From contig NZ_CP083564.1 in assembly GCF_025143985.1 (NCBI RefSeq), positions 428,501-492,500 of the forward strand: 64,000 bases of DNA, written 5' to 3'. Of this stretch, positions 26,013-34,735 are shown one piece after another. The position numbers and the translations under genes are program-made. How positions within the stretch are numbered: the stretch's first letter is position 1; each line of letters begins with the position of its first letter. Origin of the DNA: Sulfitobacter sp. W027. Lineage in GTDB: Bacteria > Pseudomonadota > Alphaproteobacteria > Rhodobacterales > Rhodobacteraceae. The notes beneath the pieces were generated by a model. It was not told the origin of the DNA, did no database searches, and was given only the letters and a program-made list of their open reading frames with translations.

Positions 26013-27253
26013 TGGAGCTTGGCGGCACGACGTTGAACCTGTCTGACCCTGTGACGCTGGCCGCCCTTGCCGGCGCCGGGCTGCTGTTGCTCATCGTTAT
26101 CCTGCTGATCATGGCGGTCCGCGCCGCTGGCCGCTCGGCCCGTGTGGCGGCACCCTTGGCACAGCAGATGCGCATTCTTGGAGGGCATGTGCAGCAGTTG
26201 GGGCAGGGGCAGGAGCAGTTGCGCGGCGGGTTGCAGATGGTCTCGGACACCCAAACCAACACCCAAGCGCAGATGATGCAGAGCATGGAGGCGCGGCTGG
26301 CCCATGTGCAGCAGCAGATGCAGGACCGCTTGGCCGACAACGCCGCCCGCTCGGCCCGATCCTTGGCCGAGATGCAGCAGCGCATGACCGAAACGCTGCA
26401 CGGCTCGTCAAAGCGCACCACCACCAGCCTGACGCAGTTGCAAGAGCGGCTCGCCTCCATCGACAAGGCGCAGGACAACATTACCAAACTTTCGGGCGAT
26501 GTGCTGTCGCTGCAGGACATCCTGAGCAACAAGCAAACACGCGGCTCATTCGGCGAAATTCAGTTGCGTGACATCGTGTCCAAAGCGCTGCCGAGTGACA
26601 GCTATTCGCTGCAAGCGACCCTCAGCAACGGCAAGCGGCCCGATTGTCTGATCCACCTGCCCAACCCGCCGGGGCCGATCGTAATCGACAGTAAATTCCC
26701 GCTGGAAGCCTATGAGGCGCTGCGCCGGGCCAAGACCGAGATTGAGACCCGCGCCGCGGCACAGCAGATGAAAACTGCCGTGCGGGTGCATCTGAATGCG
26801 ATTGCCGACAAGTATATTCTGGAGGGCGAGACCGCTGAAGGCGCGTTGATGTTCCTGCCCTCTGAGGCGGTTTATGCCGAGTTGCACGCCAACTTCCCCG
26901 AACTGGTGCGCGAAGGGTTTGAAAAGCGTGTTTGGATCGTCAGCCCGACCACCTGCATGGCCACGCTCAACACCATGCGCGCGATCCTGAAAGATGCGCG
27001 GATGCGTGAACAAGCGGGGGCGATCCGCCGTGAGTTGGGCAATCTGAACAAGGACGTTGAGCGTCTAGCGATGCGTGTCGGCAACCTCGACCGGCACTTC
27101 AGCCAAGCGCGGCGCGATGTCGAAGAGATCAAAGTCAGCAGCGAGAAAGCCGCCAAACGCGCAGGCCGTCTGCATAATTTCGACTTCGAAGAACTGGCAG
27201 AAGAGAAAAGCGAGGCTATTGTTCCCTTAAGGACACCCAAAGGGAACGGCTGA
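26012..27253 (+). CDS. rmuC: DNA recombination protein RmuC
   Basis: 413 residues from the ATG overlapping the mutL stop. One membrane helix near residues 12-34 anchors it. A long coiled coil follows (about 40-170, rich in Q, heptad pattern), then the RmuC nuclease-like domain with KQTRGSFGEIQLRDIV, IVIDSKFPLEAYEAL and FLPSEAVYAEL. RmuC limits inversions at short repeats in E. coli by a still unclear mechanism. Coupling to mutL suggests a shared genome-stability role. The next gene starts directly after its stop. Confidence 0.93.
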   Translation: MELGGTTLNLSDPVTLAALAGAGLLLLIVILLIMAVRAAGRSARVAAPLAQQMRILGGHVQQLGQGQEQLRGGLQMVSDTQTNTQAQMMQSMEARLAHVQQQMQDRLADNAARSARSLAEMQQRMTETLHGSSKRTTTSLTQLQERLASIDKAQDNITKLSGDVLSLQDILSNKQTRGSFGEIQLRDIVSKALPSDSYSLQATLSNGKRPDCLIHLPNPPGPIVIDSKFPLEAYEALRRAKTEIETRAAAQQMKTAVRVHLNAIADKYILEGETAEGALMFLPSEAVYAELHANFPELVREGFEKRVWIVSPTTCMATLNTMRAILKDARMREQAGAIRRELGNLNKDVERLAMRVGNLDRHFSQARRDVEEIKVSSEKAAKRAGRLHNFDFEELAEEKSEAIVPLRTPKGNG

Positions 27254-28267
27254 ATGAACGACGTGGACATTACCGGTATGACGCTGGAGGCGATGCAAAC
27301 GCGGGCCGCCGCGTTACGCAGCGATATCTTGCAAACGCCGGTGGTGACGTTGTCCTCTCCTATGGTTGATGATGTGTTGGGTGGCGCGCGGATCGCGCTT
27401 AAGCTGGAGTGTTTTCAGCATACCGGCACCTTCAAGGCCCGCGGCGCGCTTTCGGTGGCGCGACAGCTTGACGATGACACCCGCGGGCGCGGGATCACCG
27501 CAGCCAGTGCGGGCAACCACGCCATCGCAGCAGGCTGGGCCGCGGCCAAGCTCGGCATCAGCGCCAAGGTGGTGATGCAGGACAACGCCAATCCTTTTCG
27601 CGTTGCCCTCGCCCGTGCCACTGGGGCCGAGGTCATCATGAAACCCCCGGGAGCCGAGACTTTCGCCGAGGCGGAGCGGCTCGTGCGTGATGAGGGGCGG
27701 TTTTTTATTCACCCATTTGAAGGGCTGCACACCTCGCTCGGAACTGCCGGCCTGGGGCTGGAACTGATGGCACAGGTGGCGGATCTTGATGCGGTCGTCG
27801 TCTCGGTCGGCGGCGGCGGGCTTATTAGCGGGGTGGCTGCGGCGGTCAAGGCGATCAACCCCGCCTGCCGGGTCTACGGTGTGGAGCCTGAAGGCGCCGA
27901 CAGCATGTCGCAAAGTCTCGCCTCTGGCGCGCCTGTCACCATCCCGCAGGTCAACACAATCGCCGACAGCCTCGGCCCGCCGATGGCGTTGCCCTTCGGT
28001 CATGCGCTCTGTGCGGTCTATGTCGACGATGTGGTGACGGTCAGCGATGATGCGATCTGCGCCGGAATGGTGGTGCTGCAACAGGCGGCGAAACTGGCGG
28101 TGGAGCCTGCCGCCGGGGCTGCGATGGCCGGGGCGCTTGGCCCCTTGCGCGCGCAACTGGCAGGGCGGCGTGTCGGCGTGATTGTCTGCGGGGCGAATAT
28201 CGACACTGACAGCTATCTGGCGCAACTCACCCGTGGGCAGGCAGCGCTTGAAAGCCTGCTGTCTTAG
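27254..28267 (+). CDS. PLP-dependent serine/threonine dehydratase family protein
   Basis: 337 residues of the fold-type II PLP family (threonine dehydratase/serine racemase-like). The Schiff-base lysine is in FQHTGTFKARGA, the cofactor-binding Asn motif is ASAGNHA, and the glycine-rich phosphate loop is SVGGGGLISGV. It lacks the C-terminal ACT-like regulatory domain of biosynthetic IlvA, so it is more like a catabolic TdcB-type dehydratase or a serine racemase. The ATG directly follows the rmuC stop, so it belongs to the mutL-rmuC transcript although its role is unrelated. Confidence 0.9.
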   Translation: MNDVDITGMTLEAMQTRAAALRSDILQTPVVTLSSPMVDDVLGGARIALKLECFQHTGTFKARGALSVARQLDDDTRGRGITAASAGNHAIAAGWAAAKLGISAKVVMQDNANPFRVALARATGAEVIMKPPGAETFAEAERLVRDEGRFFIHPFEGLHTSLGTAGLGLELMAQVADLDAVVVSVGGGGLISGVAAAVKAINPACRVYGVEPEGADSMSQSLASGAPVTIPQVNTIADSLGPPMALPFGHALCAVYVDDVVTVSDDAICAGMVVLQQAAKLAVEPAAGAAMAGALGPLRAQLAGRRVGVIVCGANIDTDSYLAQLTRGQAALESLLS

Positions 28268-28335
28268 CGGCCCCTTTCCACACTGCTCGTGGCCTTTCGG
28301 CCCTGTGAAAACACCCAAGAAAATGTACCGGGCGC

Positions 28336-28365
28336 TGCAACTTTAACTCCCCTTTATCCGTGTTT
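28336..28365 (+). promoter_or_regulatory. Possible ECF-sigma promoter of the FAD/DUF1365 operon
   Basis: TGCAACTT (28336-28343) and CGTGTTT (28359-28365) give an AAC-N17-CGT pattern, typical of ECF sigma promoters in general. The R. sphaeroides sigma-E pattern (TGATCC with TAAGA), as I remember it, is not seen in the 136 bp upstream of the operon. Visual match only. Confidence 0.3.
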
Positions 28366-28403
28366 GCCCCATATCCAAAGTCCCGGACCAAAGCAGGACC
28401 CCT

Positions 28404-29723
28404 ATGCCTTTTGAAGCTCTGAACGACGCCATCCACCCCCAGCATCCTCTCGACCGACGGGTCGCGGTGATTGGCGGGGGAATTTCCGGTATGGGGGCGG
28501 CACATATGCTGGCGCCCGCAGACCGGGTGACCCTGTTTGAGGCAGGCGCGCAAATAGGTGGCCATGCCCGTACGGTGATGGCGGGCAAAAACGGCGATCA
28601 GCCGGTAGATACCGGGTTTATCGTGTTTAATTATGCCAACTATCCGCATCTTGCGGCGCTTTTTGCGGAGTTGGACGTGCCGGTTGTGCCGTCGAACATG
28701 AGCTTTGGCGCGTCGATTGACGGCGGGCGTCTGGAATATGCGCTGACCAATTTTAACGCGGTCTTTGCTCAGAAACGCAATATGTTCAGCCCGCCTTTCC
28801 TGCGGATGCTGCGCGATATCGTGCATTTCAACAAAAACGCTCTGGCTGTCTCGCGCGATCCGTCGATGACCATTGCCGAGTTTCTCGACCGGCTTGGCAC
28901 CGGGCGCTATTTCCGCGACTTCTACCTCTCGCCGCTTTCCGGTGCGATCTGGTCCACCCCGACCGAAAAGATCATGGACTTCCCGGCCCATGCCATGGTC
29001 AACTTTTTCGAGAACCACGCGCTGCTGAACTATTCCGGCCAGCATCAGTGGTACACGGTGAAGGGCGGCTCGCGGCAATATGTCGACCGGCTAGAGAGCG
29101 CCCTGCGCGCCAAGGGCGTCGCGTTGCGCACCGACAGCGCCGTGCAGGCCGTGCGGCGAACCGCGCAGGGTGTTGAGGTCCATGTTTGGGGCGGTGAGTG
29201 GGAGGCGTTTGACGAAGTGATCTTTGCCACCCATTCCGATGACACGCTGGCAATGCTTTCTGACCCGACCGAGGCTGAGCAGCGTGCGCTCGGGGCGATC
29301 CGCTACCAGCCTAATGACATTGTGTTGCATGCAGATACCAGCATCATGCCCAAGCGCCCCTCCACATGGGCATCTTGGGTCTATACTGAGGATCGGGAGC
29401 AGAAGTCTGACCGGATCGACCTGACCTATTGGATGAACTCGCTCCAATCGATCCCGCAGGATGATCCGCATTTCGTGACCCTCAACACCAAACGCACGAT
29501 CCGCGAAGAGCTGATTTACGATCAAGTCACCCTGCGCCATCCGGTCTATGATCTTGCCGCCTTGGCCGCGCAGGAGGAGGTGCGTGCGTTTAACGGCAGC
29601 CAGAATACGTGGTTCTGCGGCGCTTGGATGCGGCACGGCTTTCACGAAGACGGGCTGGCCAGTGCGGTGGATGTGGTTGAGCGGATGCAGACCGCGCGGG
29701 CGGCGCCCTTGGCGGCGGAGTGA
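28404..29723 (+). CDS. FAD-dependent amine-oxidase-like enzyme (fatty acid modification operon)
   Basis: 439 residues. The dinucleotide motif VAVIGGGISGMGAAHML is at about 21-37, the FAD-contacting GGHARTV follows, and a C-terminal NTWFCGAWMRHGFHEDGLASAVD closes the FAD site, as in flavin amine oxidases and carotenoid/fatty-acid desaturase-like proteins. The gene order suggests orthology to the flavin amine-oxidase-like gene of the R. sphaeroides singlet-oxygen regulon (RSP_1091 as I recall), part of a set linked to furan fatty acids; UfaD is described there as a fatty acid desaturase. The precise assignment is from memory. GTGA overlap with the next gene; ribosome binding site AGCAGGA. Confidence 0.85.
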   Translation: MPFEALNDAIHPQHPLDRRVAVIGGGISGMGAAHMLAPADRVTLFEAGAQIGGHARTVMAGKNGDQPVDTGFIVFNYANYPHLAALFAELDVPVVPSNMSFGASIDGGRLEYALTNFNAVFAQKRNMFSPPFLRMLRDIVHFNKNALAVSRDPSMTIAEFLDRLGTGRYFRDFYLSPLSGAIWSTPTEKIMDFPAHAMVNFFENHALLNYSGQHQWYTVKGGSRQYVDRLESALRAKGVALRTDSAVQAVRRTAQGVEVHVWGGEWEAFDEVIFATHSDDTLAMLSDPTEAEQRALGAIRYQPNDIVLHADTSIMPKRPSTWASWVYTEDREQKSDRIDLTYWMNSLQSIPQDDPHFVTLNTKRTIREELIYDQVTLRHPVYDLAALAAQEEVRAFNGSQNTWFCGAWMRHGFHEDGLASAVDVVERMQTARAAPLAAE

Positions 29724-30508
29724 CGGCAGGCGTCGATCATATCAGCGGTCAGACCTTCCATGGCCGCAAGGGCGCGGTCGAAAACCGCTTTCGCTATTCG
29801 GTAGACTATGTGCTTTGCGATGCGGAGACCGAGGTATTGGCCACGCCCGCGCTGTTCGCCCGCAATGGTACGGGGCTGACCAGCCTGCAAGACAGCGACC
29901 ATGGCGGCGCGCCGGGGCAGGGGCGCGGCGCTGCTTGGGCGCGCGATGTGTTGGCGGCACACGGCATCTCTGGCGTGGCGCGGATAGAGCTTTTGGCGCA
30001 GCCGCGTGTGCTAGGTCATGTCTTTAATCCCGTCAGCTTCTGGCTTTGTCGCAGGGCGGACAACGCGCTGATTGCGGTGATTGCTGAGGTCACCAATACC
30101 TACGGCGACCGGCATTCTTATCTTTGCCATCACCCTGACCTGCGGCCTATTCTGCCTGAGGATCGGCTGGAGGCGGCTAAACTCATGCATGTCTCACCCT
30201 TTCAGGATGTCTCGGGCGGTTATGTGTTTCGGTTTGATATTAACCCTGAGCGGATCGGCATCTGGATCGATTTCACGGATGGTGAGAATGGGTTGATCGC
30301 GACATTGACCGGGCCGCGTGCGCCGCTGACGAACGGCCGCATCCTCTGGTCGCTGCTGCGCCGACCCTTCGGTGCGCGGCGGGTGCTGGCCTTAATCCAT
30401 TGGCAGGCGCTGAAACTCTGGCTCAAGCGCGCCGGATTTCGCGGTCGGCCTGAGGCGCCCGAGATCGAAGTCTCGCGCGACAGCGCCCATGGCGCGGGTG
30501 GCAGATGA
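29720..30508 (+). CDS. DUF1365 family protein
   Basis: 262 residues from a GTG start overlapping the previous stop. DUF1365 is recognised by FRYSVDYVLCD near the N-terminus, the LLAQPRVLGHVFNPVSFWLC block, EVTNTYGDRHSYL and the KLMHVSPFQDVSGGYVFRFDI block. The family is almost always found beside the FAD enzyme of the previous entry and often a cyclopropane-synthase-like methyltransferase. Proposed roles involve modified membrane fatty acids, but no biochemical function is firmly known to me. No membrane helices or signal peptide. Confidence 0.88.
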   Translation: MTAGVDHISGQTFHGRKGAVENRFRYSVDYVLCDAETEVLATPALFARNGTGLTSLQDSDHGGAPGQGRGAAWARDVLAAHGISGVARIELLAQPRVLGHVFNPVSFWLCRRADNALIAVIAEVTNTYGDRHSYLCHHPDLRPILPEDRLEAAKLMHVSPFQDVSGGYVFRFDINPERIGIWIDFTDGENGLIATLTGPRAPLTNGRILWSLLRRPFGARRVLALIHWQALKLWLKRAGFRGRPEAPEIEVSRDSAHGAGGR

Positions 30509-31740
30509 AGAGGCCTGCGGCGCGACTGCCCGCCTATGCGCTCTTCGCGGCACTGCTCGCAGCAGCGGGGCTGCCGATCTACATCCATGCACCGAAATTC
30601 TATGTCGATGAATATGGCGTATCGCTGGCTGCTCTCGGCTCTGTCCTGTTTGCGCTGCGGCTGCTCGATGTCGTGCAAGACCCTGCACTCGGTTGGTTGG
30701 CTCAAAGGCTTCGTGCCCAGCGGGCGGCGGCGGTGGCGGGGGCAGGCGCGGTAATGGCGCTGGCGATGCTGGGGCTTTTTGCCGTGCCGGCCCCTGTGGC
30801 TCCGGTGCTATGGTTCGCGCTGATGCTGACGCTGGTTTTCTCCTCTTTCAGTTTCCTGACCATTTGCTTTTACGCGCAGGGGGTCGCAAAGGCTGACATG
30901 CTCCCCGGTGCGGGGCATCTGACGCTGGCGCGTTGGCGTGAGACCGGGGCGCTGTTGGGCGTTTGTGTGGCATCCGTGGCCCCATTGCTGCTGGGCTTGG
31001 CCCTCGAACGGCCCTTTGCCGGTCTTGCAGTGGGCTTTGCCATCTTGGCCCTCTGGGCAATCACTGCGATGCGCGGCGAATGGCGCGCGGCGGGGCCGCC
31101 CATGGCCAGCGGATTTGGCACCGTTTTGCGGGACCAGCAGGCGCGGCGGTTGCTGCTGATCGCGCTGGTTAATGCCGCGCCGGTGGCCGTTACGTCGACC
31201 CTGTTTCTGTTCTACGTTGAGTTGGCGCTCGACGCGCGGGGGTGGGAAGGGCCGCTTTTGCTGCTCTTCTTTCTTGCTGCTGCGGCGGCGGCCCCGATTT
31301 GGGGAATGCTGGCCGAACGCTTTGGCGCGCGGCAGGTTTTGTTGTTTGCGATGACCTTAGGCATTGTGGCCTTTGGTGGCGCGCTGCTGCTGGGGCCGGG
31401 GGATGTGATGCTTTTCGCGCTGGTCTGTCTGGCCTCTGGCGCAGTTCTGGGCGCGGATTTGACGCTTTTGCCCGCCATGTTCGCCACCCGTATGGCGCAG
31501 ATCGCCCCCTCCGCTGCCGAAGGTTTCGGTCTTTGGTCCTTCGTATCTAAATTGACCTTGGCTTTCGCGGCGGCGGCCCTACTTCCAGCTTTAGAACGCG
31601 CAGGGTTACAGACCGGTGCGGGAGACAGTTCCGACACATCCATCTCCCTGTTGATCTGGTTCTATGCTGGTGTACCTTGCGCTTTGAAATTGCTGGCGAT
31701 CGCTCTGCTTGCCAGTACCAATGACGTGGAGAAACTGTGA
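30505..31740 (+). CDS. MFS transporter (GPH-like) of the fatty acid modification operon
   Basis: 411 residues, about 12 membrane helices in two sets of six. The first helices read YALFAALLAAAGLPIYIHAPKFY. The RLLDVVQDPALGWL segment after helix 2 is typical of glycoside-pentoside-hexuronide-type major facilitator carriers. In this operon a sugar symporter makes little sense, so it may move a lipid or oxylipin; that is an inference. It overlaps both neighbours by 4 bp (ATGA at its start, GTGA at its end), indicating fixed stoichiometry of the five products. Confidence 0.85.
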   Translation: MKRPAARLPAYALFAALLAAAGLPIYIHAPKFYVDEYGVSLAALGSVLFALRLLDVVQDPALGWLAQRLRAQRAAAVAGAGAVMALAMLGLFAVPAPVAPVLWFALMLTLVFSSFSFLTICFYAQGVAKADMLPGAGHLTLARWRETGALLGVCVASVAPLLLGLALERPFAGLAVGFAILALWAITAMRGEWRAAGPPMASGFGTVLRDQQARRLLLIALVNAAPVAVTSTLFLFYVELALDARGWEGPLLLLFFLAAAAAAPIWGMLAERFGARQVLLFAMTLGIVAFGGALLLGPGDVMLFALVCLASGAVLGADLTLLPAMFATRMAQIAPSAAEGFGLWSFVSKLTLAFAAAALLPALERAGLQTGAGDSSDTSISLLIWFYAGVPCALKLLAIALLASTNDVEKL

Positions 31741-32303
31741 CAGAGCCGTTGATCTTTATCGCTGTCGGGCTTGCGCTTGGTCTATTGCTGACCTTTCTGC
31801 GCCGCCGTTTGGGAGAGTTCCACGGGCAATCGCCGAGCGACTATGTCGATTCCTTCCCTGTCTTCGACCTGCGCTTGCATCTGCGGGACAAAATGATCTG
31901 CGAGGGCGTGATCTTTGGCCCCCTGGGCCGTGTTACCAGCAGTTTTACCGCGAATTTCGACGTGTCCTGGGAGGGCAACGTGGCGACGGTGGCCGAGACT
32001 TTCCGCTACAATGACGGTTCGCGTCAGGAGCGGGAATGGACCGTGACGCTGGGCAAGAACGGCAATTTCACCAGCACCGCGCCGGATGTGATCGGTGAGG
32101 GGCAGGGGATCCAGTCAGGGCCGACACTGCTGCTACGCTACCGTATCCGTCTGCCCGAAGAGCTTGGCAGCCATGTGCTGAAAACGGTCGATTGGATGTA
32201 TCTGACCCCCGACGGCACCATCGTGAACCGCAGCCAGTTTCGAAAATTCGGGATTAAAGTAGCAGAATTGGTCGCCACGCTGCGACCGGCGGAGGAACGA
32301 TGA
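31737..32303 (+). CDS. DUF3833 family membrane-anchored protein
   Basis: 188 residues with GTG start. A single N-terminal hydrophobic segment (about 4-22) is followed by a soluble domain of about 165 residues: SDYVDSFPVFDLRLHLRDK, ICEGVIFGPLGRVTSSF, VATVAETFRYNDGSRQER and a C-terminal TVDWMYLTPDGTIVNRS. This matches DUF3833, whose members are often lipoproteins; here there is no lipobox cysteine. The beta-rich pattern is lipocalin-like, so lipid binding is plausible. No experimental function is known to me. Confidence 0.82.
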   Translation: MTEPLIFIAVGLALGLLLTFLRRRLGEFHGQSPSDYVDSFPVFDLRLHLRDKMICEGVIFGPLGRVTSSFTANFDVSWEGNVATVAETFRYNDGSRQEREWTVTLGKNGNFTSTAPDVIGEGQGIQSGPTLLLRYRIRLPEELGSHVLKTVDWMYLTPDGTIVNRSQFRKFGIKVAELVATLRPAEER

Positions 32304-33031
32304 AGGACTGGCAAGGCAAGACCTTTTGGCTGGTGGGCGCAAGCGACGGACTTGGCGCGGCGCTGGCCCATCAACTCAGCCGCACCGGGGCGGAGGTGAT
32401 CCTTTCCGCCCGGTCAGAGGACAAGCTGACCGAATTGGCCTCAGCCCTGCCGGGGCGGGCGCGGGTGCGGGTCTTGGATGTGACCGATGAGGCCGATGTC
32501 GCCGCCGCTGCGCAGGAGATCGGTCCGATTGATGGGCTGGTCTATCTGGCCGGAGCCTATTGGCCCTTCGGTGCGAAGGATTGGCAAGCGGGTCACGCCG
32601 TAACCATGGCGGATGTGAACTTTACCGGCCTGTTGCGCGTGCTGGGACAGGTCGTGCCGCAGATGGTTGCCCGAGATGAGGGGCATATCGTCATCACCTC
32701 TAGCCTGACCGCCTATCGGGGGCTGCCCGGCTCAATCGGCTATACGGCCTCCAAGGCGGCAACAATGTCTTTGGCGGAATGTATGCACGCCGATCTGCGC
32801 AAGACAGGCGTGCAGGTTCAGGTCATCAACCCCGGTTTCATCAAGACCCAGTTGACCGACAAGAACGACTTTAAAATGCCCTTCTTGATGGCGCCGGAAG
32901 ACGCCGCGCGGCGGGTCTATGAGCATATGAACAGCGACAGTTTCAAACTGGATTTCCCGTACGGGTTCTCGCTGCTGTTCCGTTTGGGGCGGTTCCTGCC
33001 GGATTGGCTGTACTACCGGTTCTTTTCCTGA
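32300..33031 (+). CDS. Short-chain dehydrogenase/reductase of the fatty acid modification operon
   Basis: 243 residues. The cofactor motif is LVGASDGLGAALAH (TGxxxGxG type with VGA), the NAG-like position is YLAGAYW, the catalytic Ser is in ITSSLTAY, and the YxxxK pair is in GYTASKAA. Specificity within SDRs cannot be read off. The last gene of the five-gene operon, overlapping DUF3833 by 4 bp. Its stop is only 2 bp from the stop of the convergent saccharopine dehydrogenase-like gene, with no terminator between. Confidence 0.88.
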   Translation: MKDWQGKTFWLVGASDGLGAALAHQLSRTGAEVILSARSEDKLTELASALPGRARVRVLDVTDEADVAAAAQEIGPIDGLVYLAGAYWPFGAKDWQAGHAVTMADVNFTGLLRVLGQVVPQMVARDEGHIVITSSLTAYRGLPGSIGYTASKAATMSLAECMHADLRKTGVQVQVINPGFIKTQLTDKNDFKMPFLMAPEDAARRVYEHMNSDSFKLDFPYGFSLLFRLGRFLPDWLYYRFFS

Positions 33032-33033
33032 GT

Positions 33034-34089
33034 TCAGACTTCGGCGACATGCTGATCGAACAGCTTTCGCGCGCGTTGCCAGACGGCATTGTCCGTTTCT
33101 GGCAGGGCCCGCAGCGTTGGCAACAACTGGCTAGCAAAATCTTCCGAGCTTTCGCGCGGCAGCATTGAGGGCAGGTTGTCGATGGCCATGACATCCAGCG
33201 GCGGAGTGTCATGCACGCGCAGCGCTGGCACCGCCCAAGTGGTCGCGCGGTCATAGACCTGCACCGGGTTGAAGGCGCTGTCGGGGTCGCAGGCAATGTC
33301 ACCAATCACGCGCAGGGCGCGCTCGGCCTTGGGGGCGTCAGGGTGGACGAAGGCCGGAGTGTCCGGGCCCGCGAGGATGCAATTGAAGAAATAGGCGTGG
33401 TCGAGAATTTCCGGGAACGGCCCGCCATGGGTGGTCTCTGCCATGTCCCAGCAGGTGACTGGGATGCGCAGAGCCGCGCAAAGATCGCTGGCCCCACGGC
33501 CCACCCGGCCCAAGGCCCCGATGACCAGCGCGCGGTCGCCGCTTGCGTCAACCTGAGCGAGTTCTTCGGCCAGCGCGGCTTTTAGAGCTTCGGCGTCGGG
33601 GTAGGGCTGCACCGGGCCGCAGGTCTTGCCACGCAGTTGCGCGATGCGGCATTTAACGGAAATCGCAGCCCCGGCAAACCCGGCCCAATAGCCAAAGGCG
33701 GCAACGCGGCGGCCCGCGTCATCGGTCAAATACTCTAAATCCAGCAACGTGCCGCCACCCGCCTTGAACTGTTCCAGTAGTTTGCGGCCCGAGGATTGCC
33801 CCTTGTAGGCATGGCCGAACATGATGTGGGTATGCGGCAGGGGCGTGCCGTCTTCGGGCAGCTCCTTCAGGCCAAAGATCACCGCATCGCGCGGGGCGTC
33901 GGGCCAGCTATGCGCCGGAACGATCTCGCAGCCCGCCTGCGCATAGGCGGCGGTGGGGATCACGCGGCTGTCGCTGTCTTCGACGCTCACCTTCATGCCT
34001 AGGGCGATCAGCGCGGCAGCCCCTTCAGGTGTCAGCCCGGTGCGTGTCTCATTATCGCGCTGCTCGGCGCGGAGCCATAGATGGGTCAT
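33034..34089 (-). CDS. Saccharopine dehydrogenase (NAD+, L-lysine-forming), LYS1 type
   Basis: 351 residues. Matches the fungal LYS1 family rather than the LYS9 type: RTGLTPEGAAAL near the N-terminus, the catalytic Lys75 in FGLKELP and His93 in HIMFGHAYKGQ, then YWAGFAGA, a Rossmann motif VIGALGRVGRGA and a C-terminal DNLPSMLPRESS. Fungal LYS1 interconverts saccharopine with lysine and 2-oxoglutarate using NAD. In a bacterium that makes lysine by dapB, the role is likely lysine breakdown or another opine-like reaction; substrate unproven. It overlaps the GST gene by 4 bp. Confidence 0.9.
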   Translation of the reverse strand: MTHLWLRAEQRDNETRTGLTPEGAAALIALGMKVSVEDSDSRVIPTAAYAQAGCEIVPAHSWPDAPRDAVIFGLKELPEDGTPLPHTHIMFGHAYKGQSSGRKLLEQFKAGGGTLLDLEYLTDDAGRRVAAFGYWAGFAGAAISVKCRIAQLRGKTCGPVQPYPDAEALKAALAEELAQVDASGDRALVIGALGRVGRGASDLCAALRIPVTCWDMAETTHGGPFPEILDHAYFFNCILAGPDTPAFVHPDAPKAERALRVIGDIACDPDSAFNPVQVYDRATTWAVPALRVHDTPPLDVMAIDNLPSMLPRESSEDFASQLLPTLRALPETDNAVWQRARKLFDQHVAEV

Positions 34090-34709
34090 GCCAAGATCCC
34101 TTTCGCGCGAACGGCCTTGAGGCTGGCACGGTCTTCCATGCGGGCGGCGAAGGCATCGAGCCGTGGGTAAGCCGCGCGGTCGACCCCGTCACCGGCCAGC
34201 CATCCCGAGACGACAAAGAGATAGGGATCGGCCAGCGACAGGGCATCGCCCGCAACGAAGTCACCTCGGAAGGCGTGGTTTTCGATATAGGCCGCGCAAT
34301 CGGCCATGGTCTGCGGCACCTTGGCTTTCATATCGTCAAAACTGGATTGCTGATCGGCCCAGCGGTGGCCGCGCATCTTATGAGCATGGGCCACATGCAT
34401 GGTCGAGGCGAGGTAGTACATCACCCCGCGCATATGGGCCGCGAGTTCAGGGTCAGCCGGGACCAGCGCCGCCTCGGGCGCGCGGGCGGCGACATAGTCC
34501 AACAGCGCGCCAGTCTCGGTCAGGGCGCTGCCCGCTTCGGTCACGAGGGTCGGCACCCGGCCCTTGGGGTTCAGCGCCAGATAGGGCGCGGCGGTCTGTT
34601 CGGCGGCGGCGAAATCGACCTTCACCGGCTCATAGGCCAGCCCCGCTTCTTCGAGGGCGATGGCGACGGCGACCGAGATCGTGCCGGGGGCGTAGTGAAG
34701 TTTCAGCAT
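34086..34709 (-). CDS. Glutathione S-transferase family protein
   Basis: 207 residues with an N-terminal thioredoxin-fold domain (LKLHYAPGTISVAVAIALEEAG; RVPTLVTEAG; ALTETGALLDYVA) and an all-helical C-terminal domain with VAGDALSLADPYLFV. The catalytic site is probably the Ser of PGTIS, as in beta-class enzymes. Middle gene of a minus-strand set: histidine phosphatase, GST, LYS1-like dehydrogenase. Confidence 0.9.
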   Translation of the reverse strand: MLKLHYAPGTISVAVAIALEEAGLAYEPVKVDFAAAEQTAAPYLALNPKGRVPTLVTEAGSALTETGALLDYVAARAPEAALVPADPELAAHMRGVMYYLASTMHVAHAHKMRGHRWADQQSSFDDMKAKVPQTMADCAAYIENHAFRGDFVAGDALSLADPYLFVVSGWLAGDGVDRAAYPRLDAFAARMEDRASLKAVRAKGILA

Positions 34710-34735
34710 GGGTCAGCCTTTCGCGGGCGAGGGGG

